This document shows positions 8,766-17,806 of a stretch of 64,000 nt of DNA, in pieces (position 1 is the stretch's first letter; each line of letters starts with the position of its first letter). A program made the translations under genes and the position numbers. Source of the stretch: Kushneria marisflavi (GTDB lineage: Bacteria; Pseudomonadota; Gammaproteobacteria; Pseudomonadales; Halomonadaceae); the NCBI RefSeq assembly GCF_002157205.1, contig NZ_CP021358.1, positions 3,603,186-3,667,185 of the forward strand, written 5' to 3'. Under the pieces are notes generated by a model, which was not told where the DNA came from, did no database searches, and worked only from the letters and a program-made list of their open reading frames with translations.

Positions 8766-9668
8766 TTAACGCAGCAGGGAGAGCACGCCCTGCGTGGTCT
8801 GGTTGGCCTGCGCCAGTACCGAGGTACCGGCCTGTTGCAAAATCTGCGCCTTGGACATGTTCGATACTTCGGTCGCGTAGTCGGCGTCCTCAATGCGAGA
8901 ACGGGCAGCGCTCAGGTTAGTCGAGGTAGTGTTGATGTTTTCAATGGCCGACTCGAAACGGTTCTGAACGGCACCCAGATCGCTGCGATTGTTGTCGACT
9001 GACTTCAGCTTGTCATCCAGAGTTTGCAGAGCCCCGGAGCTCAAGACATCAAAGCCCTGGGTTTCAACTTTCCGATCAGCTGCAGTGATGTTGGCATTGC
9101 CAGCTCCGCTGGATGCGGTAGTCGTGTACATGTTCCAGCCTGATCCTCCAGTGCTGCCTACGGCACCTTCGGACTGACCGATTTTGATGCTGATGGTTTC
9201 GCCATCGTTAGCGCCGACCTGAATGCTGAAGGAAGTACCAGTACTGCCCGCACTAAAGACATCCGTACCATTGAAAGAAGTATCGGTAGTCACGCGGTTG
9301 ATCTCTTCCAGACGCTGGTTGACTTCCTTCTGGATGGAGTCGATGTCGCTGGCAGAGTTGGTGCCGTTCTGGGCCTGAACGGTCAGTTCACGAATGCGCT
9401 GCAGGTTGTCGTTGACCTGATCGAGTGCACCTTCGGCCGTCTGGGCCAGTGAGATGCCGTCGTTGGCATTGCGGCTGGCCTGATTCAGACCGGTGACCTG
9501 TGAGGTCATGCGGTTGGCGATCGCCTGACCGGCGGCATCATCCTTGGCACTGTTGATGCGTGAACCGGAGGACAGACGCTCGATGGCGCTGTTCAGGGAG
9601 TTCTGTGACTTGTTCAGGTTTTGCTGAGCGGTCAGCGACAGGGTGTTGGTATTGACGACCATTGCCAT
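8766..9668 (-). CDS. fliC: flagellin (copy 3 of 3)
   Basis: Third 300-residue flagellin, identical in protein sequence to the other two. A few silent differences from copy 1 are visible (for example near 9363 and 9396). It is the copy closest to fliA. Identical products from three promoters suggest gene dosage rather than antigenic variation: three templates for a protein needed in tens of thousands of copies. The leader between promoter and ATG matches copy 1, with AGGAA as ribosome-binding site. Confidence 0.95.
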   Translation of the reverse strand: MAMVVNTNTLSLTAQQNLNKSQNSLNSAIERLSSGSRINSAKDDAAGQAIANRMTSQVTGLNQASRNANDGISLAQTAEGALDQVNDNLQRIRELTVQAQNGTNSASDIDSIQKEVNQRLEEINRVTTDTSFNGTDVFSAGSTGTSFSIQVGANDGETISIKIGQSEGAVGSTGGSGWNMYTTTASSGAGNANITAADRKVETQGFDVLSSGALQTLDDKLKSVDNNRSDLGAVQNRFESAIENINTTSTNLSAARSRIEDADYATEVSNMSKAQILQQAGTSVLAQANQTTQGVLSLLR

Positions 9669-9747
9669 GTTTGCGATTTCCTATACGTGTTCTAAAAGGA
9701 AGCGGCTCTGTGAGCCTGTCTTTCGCGGCACCTGCCGCCTGATGCAG

Positions 9748-9775
9748 TTATCGGTGCTGCGTGATCATTTCTTTA
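9748..9775 (-). promoter_or_regulatory. sigma-28 (FliA) promoter of flagellin copy 3
   Basis: TAAAGAAA, twelve bases, ACCGATAA on the minus strand, identical to the promoter of copy 1. About 70-100 bases further upstream is a conserved block with CTGC and GCAG arms around 9840-9870 that is also recognisable upstream of the other copies and could bind an activator. That last point is inference. Confidence 0.8.
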
Positions 9776-10099
9776 GGCGCTTCCGGAAAGTTTTGTACCT
9801 TCCCGGTTAAGGTGATTTCTATTCGGGATCACCCATCCCTGCACACTGCCTGAGCAGTTCATCGTGCTTGCAGGATCATTAACGACGCTTTCGAGAAAAC
9901 GCTTTAGCCCTAAAACAAATGTCTTTCATTAATGCCATTGTCTATCAATTTATTTTGTTTTTAACGCATTGATAGAAGTGTGTTTTTAATTTAAGAGCGC
10001 AAATGCCGTTTTTTGCGGTGCGATGGGAGACAGCAGTAATTTCTTGAACTCGCGGCTTTCATGAAAAGCTGATAGACAATTTCTGTTTGCACTCAAGGC

Positions 10100-10273
10100 C
10101 ACCTGCCAGAGGTGTGTTAAAGGCAGGTGATGGCTCCGAGCTGGTCACTTCATGGGCAAGAAAAAGGTGTGAAACAGGTGTGTGCGAGATGGTGGGGATA
10201 AACGGTAACCCGGGTGTTGCTAGAGCCATAACGCCAATCCCTAAAGAAAGCCGTACTTTTTATGGCTCTTTTT
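10100..10273 (+). promoter_or_regulatory. structured leader / possible attenuator upstream of fliA
   Basis: Three elements are visible. (a) An 8-bp hairpin, CACCTGCC (10100-10107) with GGCAGGTG (10122-10129). (b) ATGGCTC (10130-10136) can pair with GAGCCAT (10223-10229), closing an 86-base domain. (c) AGAGCCATA (10222-10230) can pair perfectly with TATGGCTCT (10261-10269), followed by a T run, a terminator-like hairpin with a 30-base loop. Pairings b and c share the same strand and exclude each other, the usual layout of a regulated attenuator or riboswitch. The enclosed domain matches no riboswitch consensus known to me. No convincing promoter was located upstream, so function is inferred. 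Confidence 0.4.
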
Positions 10274-10368
10274 CCGATCGTTTTTGCCTTGTCCTGTCAA
10301 TAATGTGTTCACAAGACAGGCTGGGCGCATCGTGTGCCCCCTCATCAAACGGATTTCAGGATATGGGC

Positions 10369-11085
10369 ATGTATACGGCTCAAGGCAGGATCGATCAGAG
10401 GCAGCTGCTGGACGACTATATGCCACTGGTTCGACGTCAGGCACTTTCGATGCAGGTTCGTCTGCCGGCCAGTGTGGAGCTGGATGATCTGATACAGGCA
10501 GGTATGCTGGGGCTTCTGGACGCCTTCAAGCGCTTTGATGCCGATCAGGGGGCAGCGTTCTCGACCTATGCATCGCAGCGGGTTCGTGGTGCCATGATTG
10601 ATGAGCTTCGCTCTCGCGACTGGTTGCCGCGCAGTGTGAGACGCAGCGCGCGTGATATTGACCGCGCGATCTGGAAGCTTGAGCAGCGAGATGGGCGGGC
10701 GCCCACCGAGCGTGAGGTGGCCTCTGAGCTGGGTATCGAACTGCGTGAGTATCAGCAGGTGCTGAGTGATACCAATAACGGCTTTTTAATGACTTATGAG
10801 GATGCCAGCTCTGATGAGGCGGAAGCATCGCGTCTGTCCGAAGATGTCGAATCCTCGCTTGATCCTCATGATGTCTGGATTGCAGGTGCCGAACGCCATG
10901 AACTGATGGCAGCCATTGAAGCGCTGCCCGAGCGGGAAAAGCTGATGATGGCGCTTTATTATCAGGAAGAGCTGAATCTCAAGGAGATCGGAGCGGTCAT
11001 GGGGGTGAGCGAATCTCGTGTCTGCCAGCTTCATGGTCAGGCGGTGGCCAGGCTTCGATCAGCACTGGTGAACAGTAATGATTGA
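10369..11085 (+). CDS. fliA: flagellar RNA polymerase sigma factor FliA (sigma-28)
   Basis: A sigma-70 family factor of 238 residues, the usual size for FliA, which directs transcription of flagellin and other late motility genes. Region 2 is clear (QVRLPASVELDDLIQAGMLG, then FSTYASQRVRGAMIDELRS), followed by the RDWLPRSVRRSARDIDRAI segment of region 3. The C-terminal region 4 helix-turn-helix reads LNLKEIGAVMGVSESRVCQLH. The frame is open further upstream, but the protein family begins at about this point. The ATG at 10369 has an AGGA seven bases before it; the ATG at 10363 is the alternative. Its target boxes are present upstream of all three flagellin genes. Confidence 0.95.
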   Translation: MYTAQGRIDQRQLLDDYMPLVRRQALSMQVRLPASVELDDLIQAGMLGLLDAFKRFDADQGAAFSTYASQRVRGAMIDELRSRDWLPRSVRRSARDIDRAIWKLEQRDGRAPTEREVASELGIELREYQQVLSDTNNGFLMTYEDASSDEAEASRLSEDVESSLDPHDVWIAGAERHELMAAIEALPEREKLMMALYYQEELNLKEIGAVMGVSESRVCQLHGQAVARLRSALVNSND

Positions 11086-11121
11086 TGGTTTTTGATTCTG
11101 TCAAGTCACCCATATTTGTTC

Positions 11122-11147
11122 AGGCGCCTAAATCGGCGCCTTTTTTT
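11122..11147 (+). terminator. fliA terminator
   Basis: AGGCGCC and GGCGCCT arms with a 6-base loop followed by seven T, 36 bases after the fliA stop codon. Strong intrinsic terminator. Confidence 0.9.
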
Positions 11148-11883
11148 GCTTTTGAATCTGGTCATGATCCATCAGGGACAGGTGCTGATGATATAAAAAT
11201 CGCTCGTGCAATTTGCTATCTCACCATAAAAAAAATTGATGTTTTATGGATGGCATTGCCAGAACGAATCGGCATACGCAAACCTGCATTAGTTGTTACC
11301 TAATGAAACATTTCATTGCAATCAATGGCTTGCAGCTTTCGAAAGTTCGTATGACCAAAGAATGGGTATGTCATTGATGCTTCTTTCATTGTTCACACTA
11401 TTGTCATCCATATGGCTGTTAAAGCCTGATCTCGTCGAATGATTGATGCTGAAAAAAGCTGGTCAAACATGGCTTATCTGAGCGCTCGCATTAGAAAACT
11501 AATACTATTTAAAATATTTGGTATTATTAAATTAATATCAAAGCTTCTTTTTTATTGTTTTTCGTAGTTCTGGAGAGTTTAGCTTTTAACTGCCTGGTTA
11601 ATGTATCAAAGCGCGATTTTAATAATCTTTGCCAGTTTCATACTTTACTTGATCAGCCCTTCCCTTATTCTGCGTACAACTTTCAGCGAGTCAGCACTGA
11701 AATATTGTCGTCATGCAAACAGCAGGTTATGCAGCACCGACCCACGACAATATCCGTGACTCCCTGAAAAAAGATTACTGAACTGAAGACATCGATGCTG
11801 CAAACGCCGCGCTCTCCAGTTTGATGATTCTGACGCACAGATGCGTCGTGCCATATATAAGCGTTATTGCCGAGGGAATGGAT
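11148..11883. other. long intergenic region, no gene recognised
   Basis: About 735 bases without a convincing coding frame. Short open frames here have no ribosome-binding site and no recognisable protein features. The part from roughly 11490 to 11560 is very AT-rich (runs of TTAAAATATT and TATTAAATTAATAT), as is common in promoter regions or sites bound by nucleoid proteins. The promoter of the AraC-type gene downstream must lie here, but no clear -35/-10 pair was assigned. Confidence 0.5.
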
Positions 11884-12714
11884 ATGATGATGGATAGCAG
11901 AGAATTTGACGTTGCCGCGACTGAAGTCATTCTTCACGAGCACACCAATATCTTGATGCCCATGACGCTGGTTGCCCAGCAGGTTGGTCTGTCCTGCTCG
12001 CATCTAAGGCGTAAATTCAAGCAATCCTTCGGCGTAACGCCTACTGATTATCACGCAGCCATTCGTCTCGACCGTGCAGCCATGCTGCTGATCTATACCC
12101 GCAAGTCGATCATGGAGGTCGCGCTGGAGTGTGGCTATCAGGATCATGCCGCCTTTAGCCGTGTTTTCCGCCGCCACTTCGGTAGTTCTCCCCGTGGCTA
12201 CCGCGAAAGCATGCGTATGGAAATTGCCACCAACGGCCTGGTGCGTGATGACGCTACACCGGTCAACGTGGTCGAGCACGACGAAGAGCATTTCCTGGTC
12301 ATGCGCTCCTTTGGCGAAGACAAGAACAGTGAAGAGAGCCTGCGTCAGATGCTGCTGGCCATGTCCCCTCAGCATGCCAAGGAATCCATCGTTGAATCGG
12401 TCTGCTTCTATTACGATGATCCCAACATCACGCCGGCGCATCGCATGCGCAAGGATGTAGGCTATCGCATGACAAAGCGCGCGACTTGGAATCCGCCGCT
12501 GCCGCTACGCTGGGTTACCGTGCCCGCCGGTCGTTCAATGAGCGCGACACTTGGCAGTGAAAAGGATCGTGAGCAATGCTTCAAGCATATGGCGATTCGC
12601 TGGGCGCAGGAACACAACGAGCAGATTCGTGTCGATCATTCTCGCGTTATCTATCATGAAGGCATGCGCGATGCCGGCATGAAGAGTCTTGAACTGCGCG
12701 TGCCGCTCGACTGA
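11884..12714 (+). CDS. AraC-family regulator with GyrI-like effector domain
   Basis: A transcription factor of about 276 residues with the domain order of Rob-type regulators. An N-terminal AraC DNA-binding domain holds two helix-turn-helix motifs: MTLVAQQVGLSCSHLRRKFK followed by the family signature GYQDHAAFSRVFRRHFG and SPRGYR. A C-terminal ~150-residue GyrI-like small-molecule binding domain follows (MRSFGEDKNSEESLRQM ... MRKDVGYRM ... VTVPAGRSMSATLGS). The frame is open from 11821, but GAGGG at 11872-11876 best serves the ATG at 11884 (seven-base spacing). Rob-like proteins activate efflux and stress genes. The RND pump genes lie immediately downstream on the same strand behind a terminator, so control of that pump is plausible but not shown. 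Confidence 0.85.
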   Translation: MMMDSREFDVAATEVILHEHTNILMPMTLVAQQVGLSCSHLRRKFKQSFGVTPTDYHAAIRLDRAAMLLIYTRKSIMEVALECGYQDHAAFSRVFRRHFGSSPRGYRESMRMEIATNGLVRDDATPVNVVEHDEEHFLVMRSFGEDKNSEESLRQMLLAMSPQHAKESIVESVCFYYDDPNITPAHRMRKDVGYRMTKRATWNPPLPLRWVTVPAGRSMSATLGSEKDREQCFKHMAIRWAQEHNEQIRVDHSRVIYHEGMRDAGMKSLELRVPLD

Positions 12715-12735
12715 AATTGTTGATCAGCATGAGCT

Positions 12736-12764
12736 AAAAAACCCCGCCCAAGCGGGGTTTTTTT
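12736..12764 (+). terminator. terminator of the AraC-type gene
   Basis: ACCCCGC / GCGGGGT stem with a short CCAA loop followed by seven T, flanked upstream by an A run. It separates the regulator from the efflux genes, so the latter need their own promoter. Confidence 0.9.
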
Positions 12765-12942
12765 ATTGCACTGTTTCCGGGCCTGACATCGGGCAAAGCG
12801 GGATAACGCGGCTACTTTCTATAGGCGCGGCCGTTTAGTATGGCCAGAAAGCGCGCCATCCAGCGATCGCTTCTGATAAAAGCAGAGGAGACCTTCATGC
12901 TGGTTGGGAAGCATCGAGACATAATGTTGTCCAACGTGAATT

Positions 12943-12966
12943 TACATACATACAGGAATGCATCTA
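12943..12966 (+). promoter_or_regulatory. AcrR/TtgR-like operator upstream of the RND efflux genes
   Basis: A 24-base site whose left half reads TACATACAT and right half GAATGCATCTA. Against the E. coli AcrR palindrome as I remember it (TACATACAT, centre, AATGTATGTA) 18 of 24 positions agree and the left arm is perfect. It lies about 100 bases before the adaptor gene. A possible promoter (TTGTCA at 13016, 18 bases, TATATA at 13040) follows. No TetR-type repressor gene is adjacent, so a repressor would act in trans. Confidence 0.45.
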
Positions 12967-13062
12967 AACTGGCTTCCATTCTTCTTGATCCAACGGCGCC
13001 TGTATTGACCATACCTTGTCAAAGGTGTGCGCTGACCACTATATAAAGACGGAAATTAATAA

Positions 13063-14346
13063 ATGAATCAGAATCTTGCCAGAAGGATTCAGGGATGGGG
13101 GCTGGTGGGTGTCATTTCCCTGCTGCTCACGGCATGCGGGGGGAGTGAAGAAAGCCAGAGCAGTGGCCAGCAGCAGGAAAAACCACCCAGAGAGGCGCAG
13201 GTACAGACTCTTGATCCCTTCGACCTGGAAATGAACAAGACCTATCCTGCCATGGTGCGCAGCGACCAGTCGGTCAATATTGTGGCACGCGTGGATGGCT
13301 ACCTGGAGTCACAGCACTACAAGCCGGGTGATGTCGTGGAGAAGGGGGATCTTTTATTTACCATTGAAAAGGCACCCTATAAGGCAGCTGTTGAGCAATC
13401 CCGCGCCGACCTGCAAAGCGCCCGAGCCAATTACAATGAAGCTCAGCGTGACTACGAGCGCTACCAGCGACTCTACCAGAATGGCTCGATCAGTCAGCAG
13501 CAGCGCGATCAGGCCCTTAACAAGCGTGAAACCACCAAGGCAGCTGTCGCTCAGGCCAATGCTGCGCTTGATAGTGCCCAGATCAATTTGAACTATACCG
13601 ATGTGACGGCCCCGGTCAGTGGTCAGGTCAGTCTCAATGAGGTCAATGTCGGCAACTATGTACCGATGCAGACCGAGCTTGCCGAAGTCACGCCCGTAGA
13701 CCCGCTTGAAGTGCGCTTTTCACTGCCGCAGGAAGATGCCTTTGCCCTGCGTCGTCAGCGCCAGATGGAAAATGCTCCGGGTGTCAATGTGGCACTTGAT
13801 TTCCCTTATGCCGGTGACAGTGGTACCACCGATACCACCCTCAAGGGAGATCTGGATTTTCTGGGCTCTCGCGTCGATGAATCCACCAGTACCGTTCAGG
13901 CCAGAGCCATCTTTGCCAACCCGCAGGGCCTGTTCCTGCCGGGTCAGTTTGTAAGAGTCCAGCTTGAAAACCTGATGCGCTTTCATGTGCTGGCCGTACC
14001 CGAAGTGGCCGTTACCGAAGGTCTCAAGGGCCCACAGGTCTACGTGCTTGACGATGACAACAAGGTTCAGAGTCGCTTTATCACCATGGGTGAACAGTCA
14101 CGTGGCTGGGTGATCGTTTCTGAAGGACTCAAGCCTGGCGAGCGAGTCGTGGTCAGTGCCATTGGCAGCCTCTCTGCGGGTGATCGAGTCGATCCGCAGC
14201 CCTTTGATGGCAATACTGACGAAACCCCGGGAGACCCTTCCGGCAAGGATGCCAACGGTGCCAGCAAGACTCCGGGACAGGGCACCAGCGTCAGCGGCGA
14301 ATCTCAACAGACCACTGCTGACGAGCGCAGCAACAACCAGGGGTAA
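13063..14346 (+). CDS. RND efflux periplasmic adaptor lipoprotein (AcrA/MexA type)
   Basis: A 427-residue membrane fusion protein that bridges an inner-membrane RND pump to an outer-membrane channel. The signal peptide ends in a lipobox LLTAC with Cys25, so it is lipid-anchored. The barrel-sandwich half VNIVARVDGYLESQHYKPGDVVEKGD is followed by a coiled-coil hairpin (~105-175, AVEQSRADLQSARANYNEAQ) and the second lipoyl half (NYTDVTAPVSGQVSLNEVNVGNYV), then beta-barrel and membrane-proximal domains. The last ~50 residues form an unusual low-complexity tail rich in Gly, Ser, Asn and Thr. It lies nine bases upstream of the pump gene and forms an operon with it. No TolC/OprM gene is in the window. 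Confidence 0.93.
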   Translation: MNQNLARRIQGWGLVGVISLLLTACGGSEESQSSGQQQEKPPREAQVQTLDPFDLEMNKTYPAMVRSDQSVNIVARVDGYLESQHYKPGDVVEKGDLLFTIEKAPYKAAVEQSRADLQSARANYNEAQRDYERYQRLYQNGSISQQQRDQALNKRETTKAAVAQANAALDSAQINLNYTDVTAPVSGQVSLNEVNVGNYVPMQTELAEVTPVDPLEVRFSLPQEDAFALRRQRQMENAPGVNVALDFPYAGDSGTTDTTLKGDLDFLGSRVDESTSTVQARAIFANPQGLFLPGQFVRVQLENLMRFHVLAVPEVAVTEGLKGPQVYVLDDDNKVQSRFITMGEQSRGWVIVSEGLKPGERVVVSAIGSLSAGDRVDPQPFDGNTDETPGDPSGKDANGASKTPGQGTSVSGESQQTTADERSNNQG

Positions 14347-14355
14347 GCCGAGTCG

Positions 14356-17300
14356 ATGAATATATCGAGCTTTTTCATCAATCGGCCGATCTTTGCGACC
14401 GTCATCTCGATCATCATCACGTTGATCGGGTTCATGTCGGTCAGAGGATTGGCAATCGAGCAGTATCCGCAGGTTGTACCGCCCAGCGTTTCGGTGAGCG
14501 CAAGCTTTCCCGGTGCTGATGCACAGACGTTGTCGGACACGGTGGCGTCCACGCTTACCGAGGAAATCAACGGCGTCCAGAACATGATCTACATCACGTC
14601 CACCAGCGCCGACAGTGGACAGATGAGCATGCAGGTCTATTTCCGGATCGGAACCGACCCGGACCAGGCCACCATCGACGTCAATAACCGGGTACAGCGC
14701 GCCCTGTCACAGCTGCCCAGCGAAGTGCAGAGTCAGGGTGTCACCGTTGAGCAGCAGTCCAGCAGCATCCTGTTGTTCCTGGCGCTGTACTCGCCCAATA
14801 ATGAATACGATCGCCTGTTCCTGAATAACTACGCCAACATCAACATCCTTGATGAAATCAGGCGTCTGCCGGGCGTGGGTAATGCCGAAGTACTGGGCAA
14901 TCAGGACTTCGCAATGCGCATCTGGATCAATCCGGACAAGCTGGCCCAGTATGATCTGACGCCTGCCGAAGTCTCCTCCGCCATCCGGGCGCAAAATACG
15001 GTGGTGTCTGCCGGTAAGCTCAATGGGGCACCTCAGCGTCATCCGGGCGCCTATACTTACACAGTGACCACACAGGGTCGTCTGGAGTCTGCCGAGCAGT
15101 TTCGCAATATTATCCTGCGTACCAATGAAGACGGCTCATCGCTGAAGCTCAGTGACGTTGCCCGCGTTGAGCTGGGGTCTTCAAGTTATGGTGTCATCGG
15201 GCGTGTCAATGGTGCACCCATTGCGCCCATCGCGATCTATCAGCAGCCGGGTGCCAACGCACTGGATGTTGCTGAAGAGGTTAAAACCACGCTTGCTGAC
15301 ATGAAAAAGCGCTTTCCGGCGGGACTTGATTACGTCATTCCCTACGACACAACGCTCTTCATTGATGCCTCCATCGAGTCGGTTACGCATACCTTTATCG
15401 AAGCACTGATACTGGTAGCCATTATTGTCTTTGTGTTCCTGCAGAACTGGCGCTCGACACTGGTGGCGATGTCCGTGGTACCCATTTCGGTGGTCGGAAC
15501 CTTTGGCGGGATGTATCTGTTGGACTTCTCGATCAACCTGCTATCGCTGTTCGGGATGATACTGGCCATCGGGATCGTGGTGGACGATGCCATCGTGGTG
15601 ATCGAGAACATCGAACGCATACTCGAGGAAGAGCCTGATATCACACCCTTGAATGCGGCCTTCAAGGCGATGAAGGAAGTTACCGGACCGGTTCTGGCGA
15701 CCTCGTTTATCATGGCAGCAGTGTTTATTCCGGTAGCGTTTATCTCCGGCATGACCGGTCAGATGTATCGACAGTTTGCGATTACCATTGCGATTTCCGT
15801 CGGGATTTCAGCCTTGGTCGCGCTGTCGTTTACTCCAGCCATCAGTGCGATCTTCATCAAGCGTCACAAGGATGGCAACGAACCCGGCTGGCTGCGCGCG
15901 ATCAAAAAGCCCTTTGTCTGGTTCAACAAGGGGTTCGACAAGGTCACCAATGTCTTTCTGGCCTGTGTCGGATTTTTGATCCGCCATGTCATCATCACTC
16001 TGGCGCTGTTTATCGGCTGTGGTGTGCTCTCCTGGTGGCTCTATTCCCAGCTGCCCCAGGGACTAATTCCGACCACCGATCAGGGCATCGTAATTTCAGC
16101 CGTGTCGTTGCCGGATGGATCTTCCGTCGAGCGTACCGATGAGTACATGCAGAAGCTCTCAAAGCAGCTTGAAAGCATTGATGCCGTCGAGTATGTCACT
16201 TCGATACCCGGATACGACCTGGTATCTGGGGCGGCCAATACCGCCAAGGGCACCATGTTCATCTCCATGAAGCCATGGTCGCAGCGTGACATCACAGCTG
16301 ATCAGTTGATCGGTACGGTCATGCAAAAGGGAGCAGGTATCTCCGGTGGCCAGACAATGGCTTTCAATCTGCCGCCCATTATCGGGCTGTCGCCTACCGG
16401 CGGACTAACCGGCTATCTGCAGACACTGGGTGGCGCGGGTCCTGGAGAGCTCTATCAGGCGACGCTCAAGATCATGCAGGCGGCCAACAAGGATCCGGCC
16501 ATTGCACAGGCCTTCAGCACGCTTAATACCACGGTGCCGACCTATCATATCGAGGTGGATCGACAGAAGGCGCAAAGTCTTGGTGTCAATCTGAGTGATC
16601 TCAACACCACGCTCTCCAGTACCTTTGGTACCTCCTTTGTGAACTATTTCACACGCCAGAGCCGTAATTTTCAGGTCTATCTGCAGTCAGAGGATGAGTT
16701 CCGCAAGTCACCGGAAGATCTGAACAAGGTCTATGTTCGTGGTGGTGAGGGGCAGCGTATTCCGCTCTCGACATTGGTGACGATGACCCGTCAGCAGGCA
16801 CCCACCACGCTGGATCGCTATAACGTCTACCCGGCCGCCAAGTTCCAGATTGCTGCTGCGCCCGGTTACAGTAACGGTCAGGCGATGGATGCCGTACAAC
16901 GGATCGTGCAGGAGGAACTGGGCAGCGAATACTCCATGGGCTGGACGGGTGAGGCCTATCAGCAGGAGAACGCGGGCAACGCGGCCACGATTGCCATTGT
17001 CTTCGGGATCATCATGGTCTTTTTGATTCTGGCGGCTCAGTACGAAAGCTGGACATTGCCGCTGGCGGTCATCGCTGCCGTGCCCTTTGCTTTCCTGGGA
17101 TCGGTGTTTGCTGTCTGGTTGCGCCATTTTGATACCAGCGTTTATCTCCAGGTCGGCCTGCTGGTCGTAGTGGGACTTGCTGCAAAAAATGCCATTTTGA
17201 TCGTGGAATTTGCGCAGCAACAGCGCGCCCGTGAAGGGCTATCGATCGTGGAGGCCGCCAAGCATGCAGCGCTGCAGCGTTTCCGTCCGATCGTCATGAC

Positions 17301-17583
17301 ATCGCTTGCCTTCATTGGCGGTACGCTGCCACTGGCGTTGGCAAGTGGTGCCAGCGAAGCAAGCCGACATCACATCGGTACACCTGTAGTGGGTGGCATG
17401 ATCACCATTACGATCCTTGCAAGCCTGTTTGTGCCGGCGACCTACGTGTTCATCATGCAGGGATCACAATGGGCCAGTCGCAAGCTGGGCATTGGTCAAA
17501 AGCAGGAAGAAGAGCAGGGTAATACGGCGCAAGCCTCTACCGGACGCTCAACATCTGCATCCGATGACGATCGTCGAAGCTAG
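14356..17583 (+). CDS. RND multidrug efflux transporter (AcrB/MexB type)
   Basis: A 1075-residue proton-driven HAE1-type RND pump of the inner membrane, slightly longer than AcrB because of a polar C-terminal tail. It begins with the family N-terminus ISSFFINRPIFATVISIII. TM4 carries the proton-relay aspartates in GIVVDDAIVVIENIERI, and TM10 the matching lysine in GLAAKNAILIVEFAQQQRA. Two large periplasmic loops follow TM1 and TM7, including the GMILAIG and FIPVAFISGMTGQMYRQFA segments between. With the adaptor just upstream it would export hydrophobic compounds, antibiotics or solvents through an outer-membrane channel encoded elsewhere. Expression is probably set by the AcrR-like operator. 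Confidence 0.95.
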   Translation: MNISSFFINRPIFATVISIIITLIGFMSVRGLAIEQYPQVVPPSVSVSASFPGADAQTLSDTVASTLTEEINGVQNMIYITSTSADSGQMSMQVYFRIGTDPDQATIDVNNRVQRALSQLPSEVQSQGVTVEQQSSSILLFLALYSPNNEYDRLFLNNYANINILDEIRRLPGVGNAEVLGNQDFAMRIWINPDKLAQYDLTPAEVSSAIRAQNTVVSAGKLNGAPQRHPGAYTYTVTTQGRLESAEQFRNIILRTNEDGSSLKLSDVARVELGSSSYGVIGRVNGAPIAPIAIYQQPGANALDVAEEVKTTLADMKKRFPAGLDYVIPYDTTLFIDASIESVTHTFIEALILVAIIVFVFLQNWRSTLVAMSVVPISVVGTFGGMYLLDFSINLLSLFGMILAIGIVVDDAIVVIENIERILEEEPDITPLNAAFKAMKEVTGPVLATSFIMAAVFIPVAFISGMTGQMYRQFAITIAISVGISALVALSFTPAISAIFIKRHKDGNEPGWLRAIKKPFVWFNKGFDKVTNVFLACVGFLIRHVIITLALFIGCGVLSWWLYSQLPQGLIPTTDQGIVISAVSLPDGSSVERTDEYMQKLSKQLESIDAVEYVTSIPGYDLVSGAANTAKGTMFISMKPWSQRDITADQLIGTVMQKGAGISGGQTMAFNLPPIIGLSPTGGLTGYLQTLGGAGPGELYQATLKIMQAANKDPAIAQAFSTLNTTVPTYHIEVDRQKAQSLGVNLSDLNTTLSSTFGTSFVNYFTRQSRNFQVYLQSEDEFRKSPEDLNKVYVRGGEGQRIPLSTLVTMTRQQAPTTLDRYNVYPAAKFQIAAAPGYSNGQAMDAVQRIVQEELGSEYSMGWTGEAYQQENAGNAATIAIVFGIIMVFLILAAQYESWTLPLAVIAAVPFAFLGSVFAVWLRHFDTSVYLQVGLLVVVGLAAKNAILIVEFAQQQRAREGLSIVEAAKHAALQRFRPIVMTSLAFIGGTLPLALASGASEASRHHIGTPVVGGMITITILASLFVPATYVFIMQGSQWASRKLGIGQKQEEEQGNTAQASTGRSTSASDDDRRS

Positions 17584-17603
17584 GCGACACTGTTGTTCAT
17601 CGA

Positions 17604-17634
17604 AGGCCGCACCTATGGGTGCGGCCTTTTTTTT
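17604..17634 (+). terminator. terminator of the RND operon
   Basis: AAGGCCGCACC and GGTGCGGCCTT arms with a 4-base loop and a T run of eight or nine, just after the pump stop codon. Confidence 0.9.
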
Positions 17635-17806
17635 GCCACTGCAGGCACCCATGATGGCCTGGACGAAAGTGATTACCCGCAGGTCTCCGGTCTCGCAGTA
17701 TTATCAAACTGCTGAAAACGCCTGCGACCGAGATAATGCGTTATCGTTTTTTGAACGGCCTCAAGGCGCTCTATGGGAGAGGGAGACAGGTTTTCAGGAG
17801 ACAGAC

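Larger units (their letters stand above)
8720..9872. repeat. flagellin duplication unit, copy B
   Basis: Partner of the block at 6121-7273 (constant offset 2599). The near-identity stops at the conserved GTGCTTGCA on the upstream side. The matching outer flanks of the first and third flagellin genes, not shared by the middle one, indicate a recent duplication or gene conversion that spans regulatory as well as coding sequence. Confidence 0.85.

Noticed and set aside
6390..9177. Short plus-strand open frames repeated three times across the flagellin genes
   Set aside because: They are antisense shadows of the flagellin coding sequence, repeated only because the genes are repeated, and have no ribosome-binding site.
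6121..9872. Repeated sequence that might be read as a CRISPR or phase-variation cassette
   Set aside because: The repeats are whole flagellin genes with promoters. No short direct repeats with spacers and no invertase gene or inverted recombination sites were seen.
10241..10280. TAAAGAAA followed further on by CCGATCG upstream of fliA, resembling a sigma-28 promoter
   Set aside because: The boxes are about 24 bases apart, far beyond the 11-12 base spacing of the flagellin promoters, and the region forms the terminator-like hairpin.
12812..13046. Small open frames on both strands between the AraC gene and the efflux adaptor
   Set aside because: No family features. They overlap the operator and promoter region, and composition is not coding-like.
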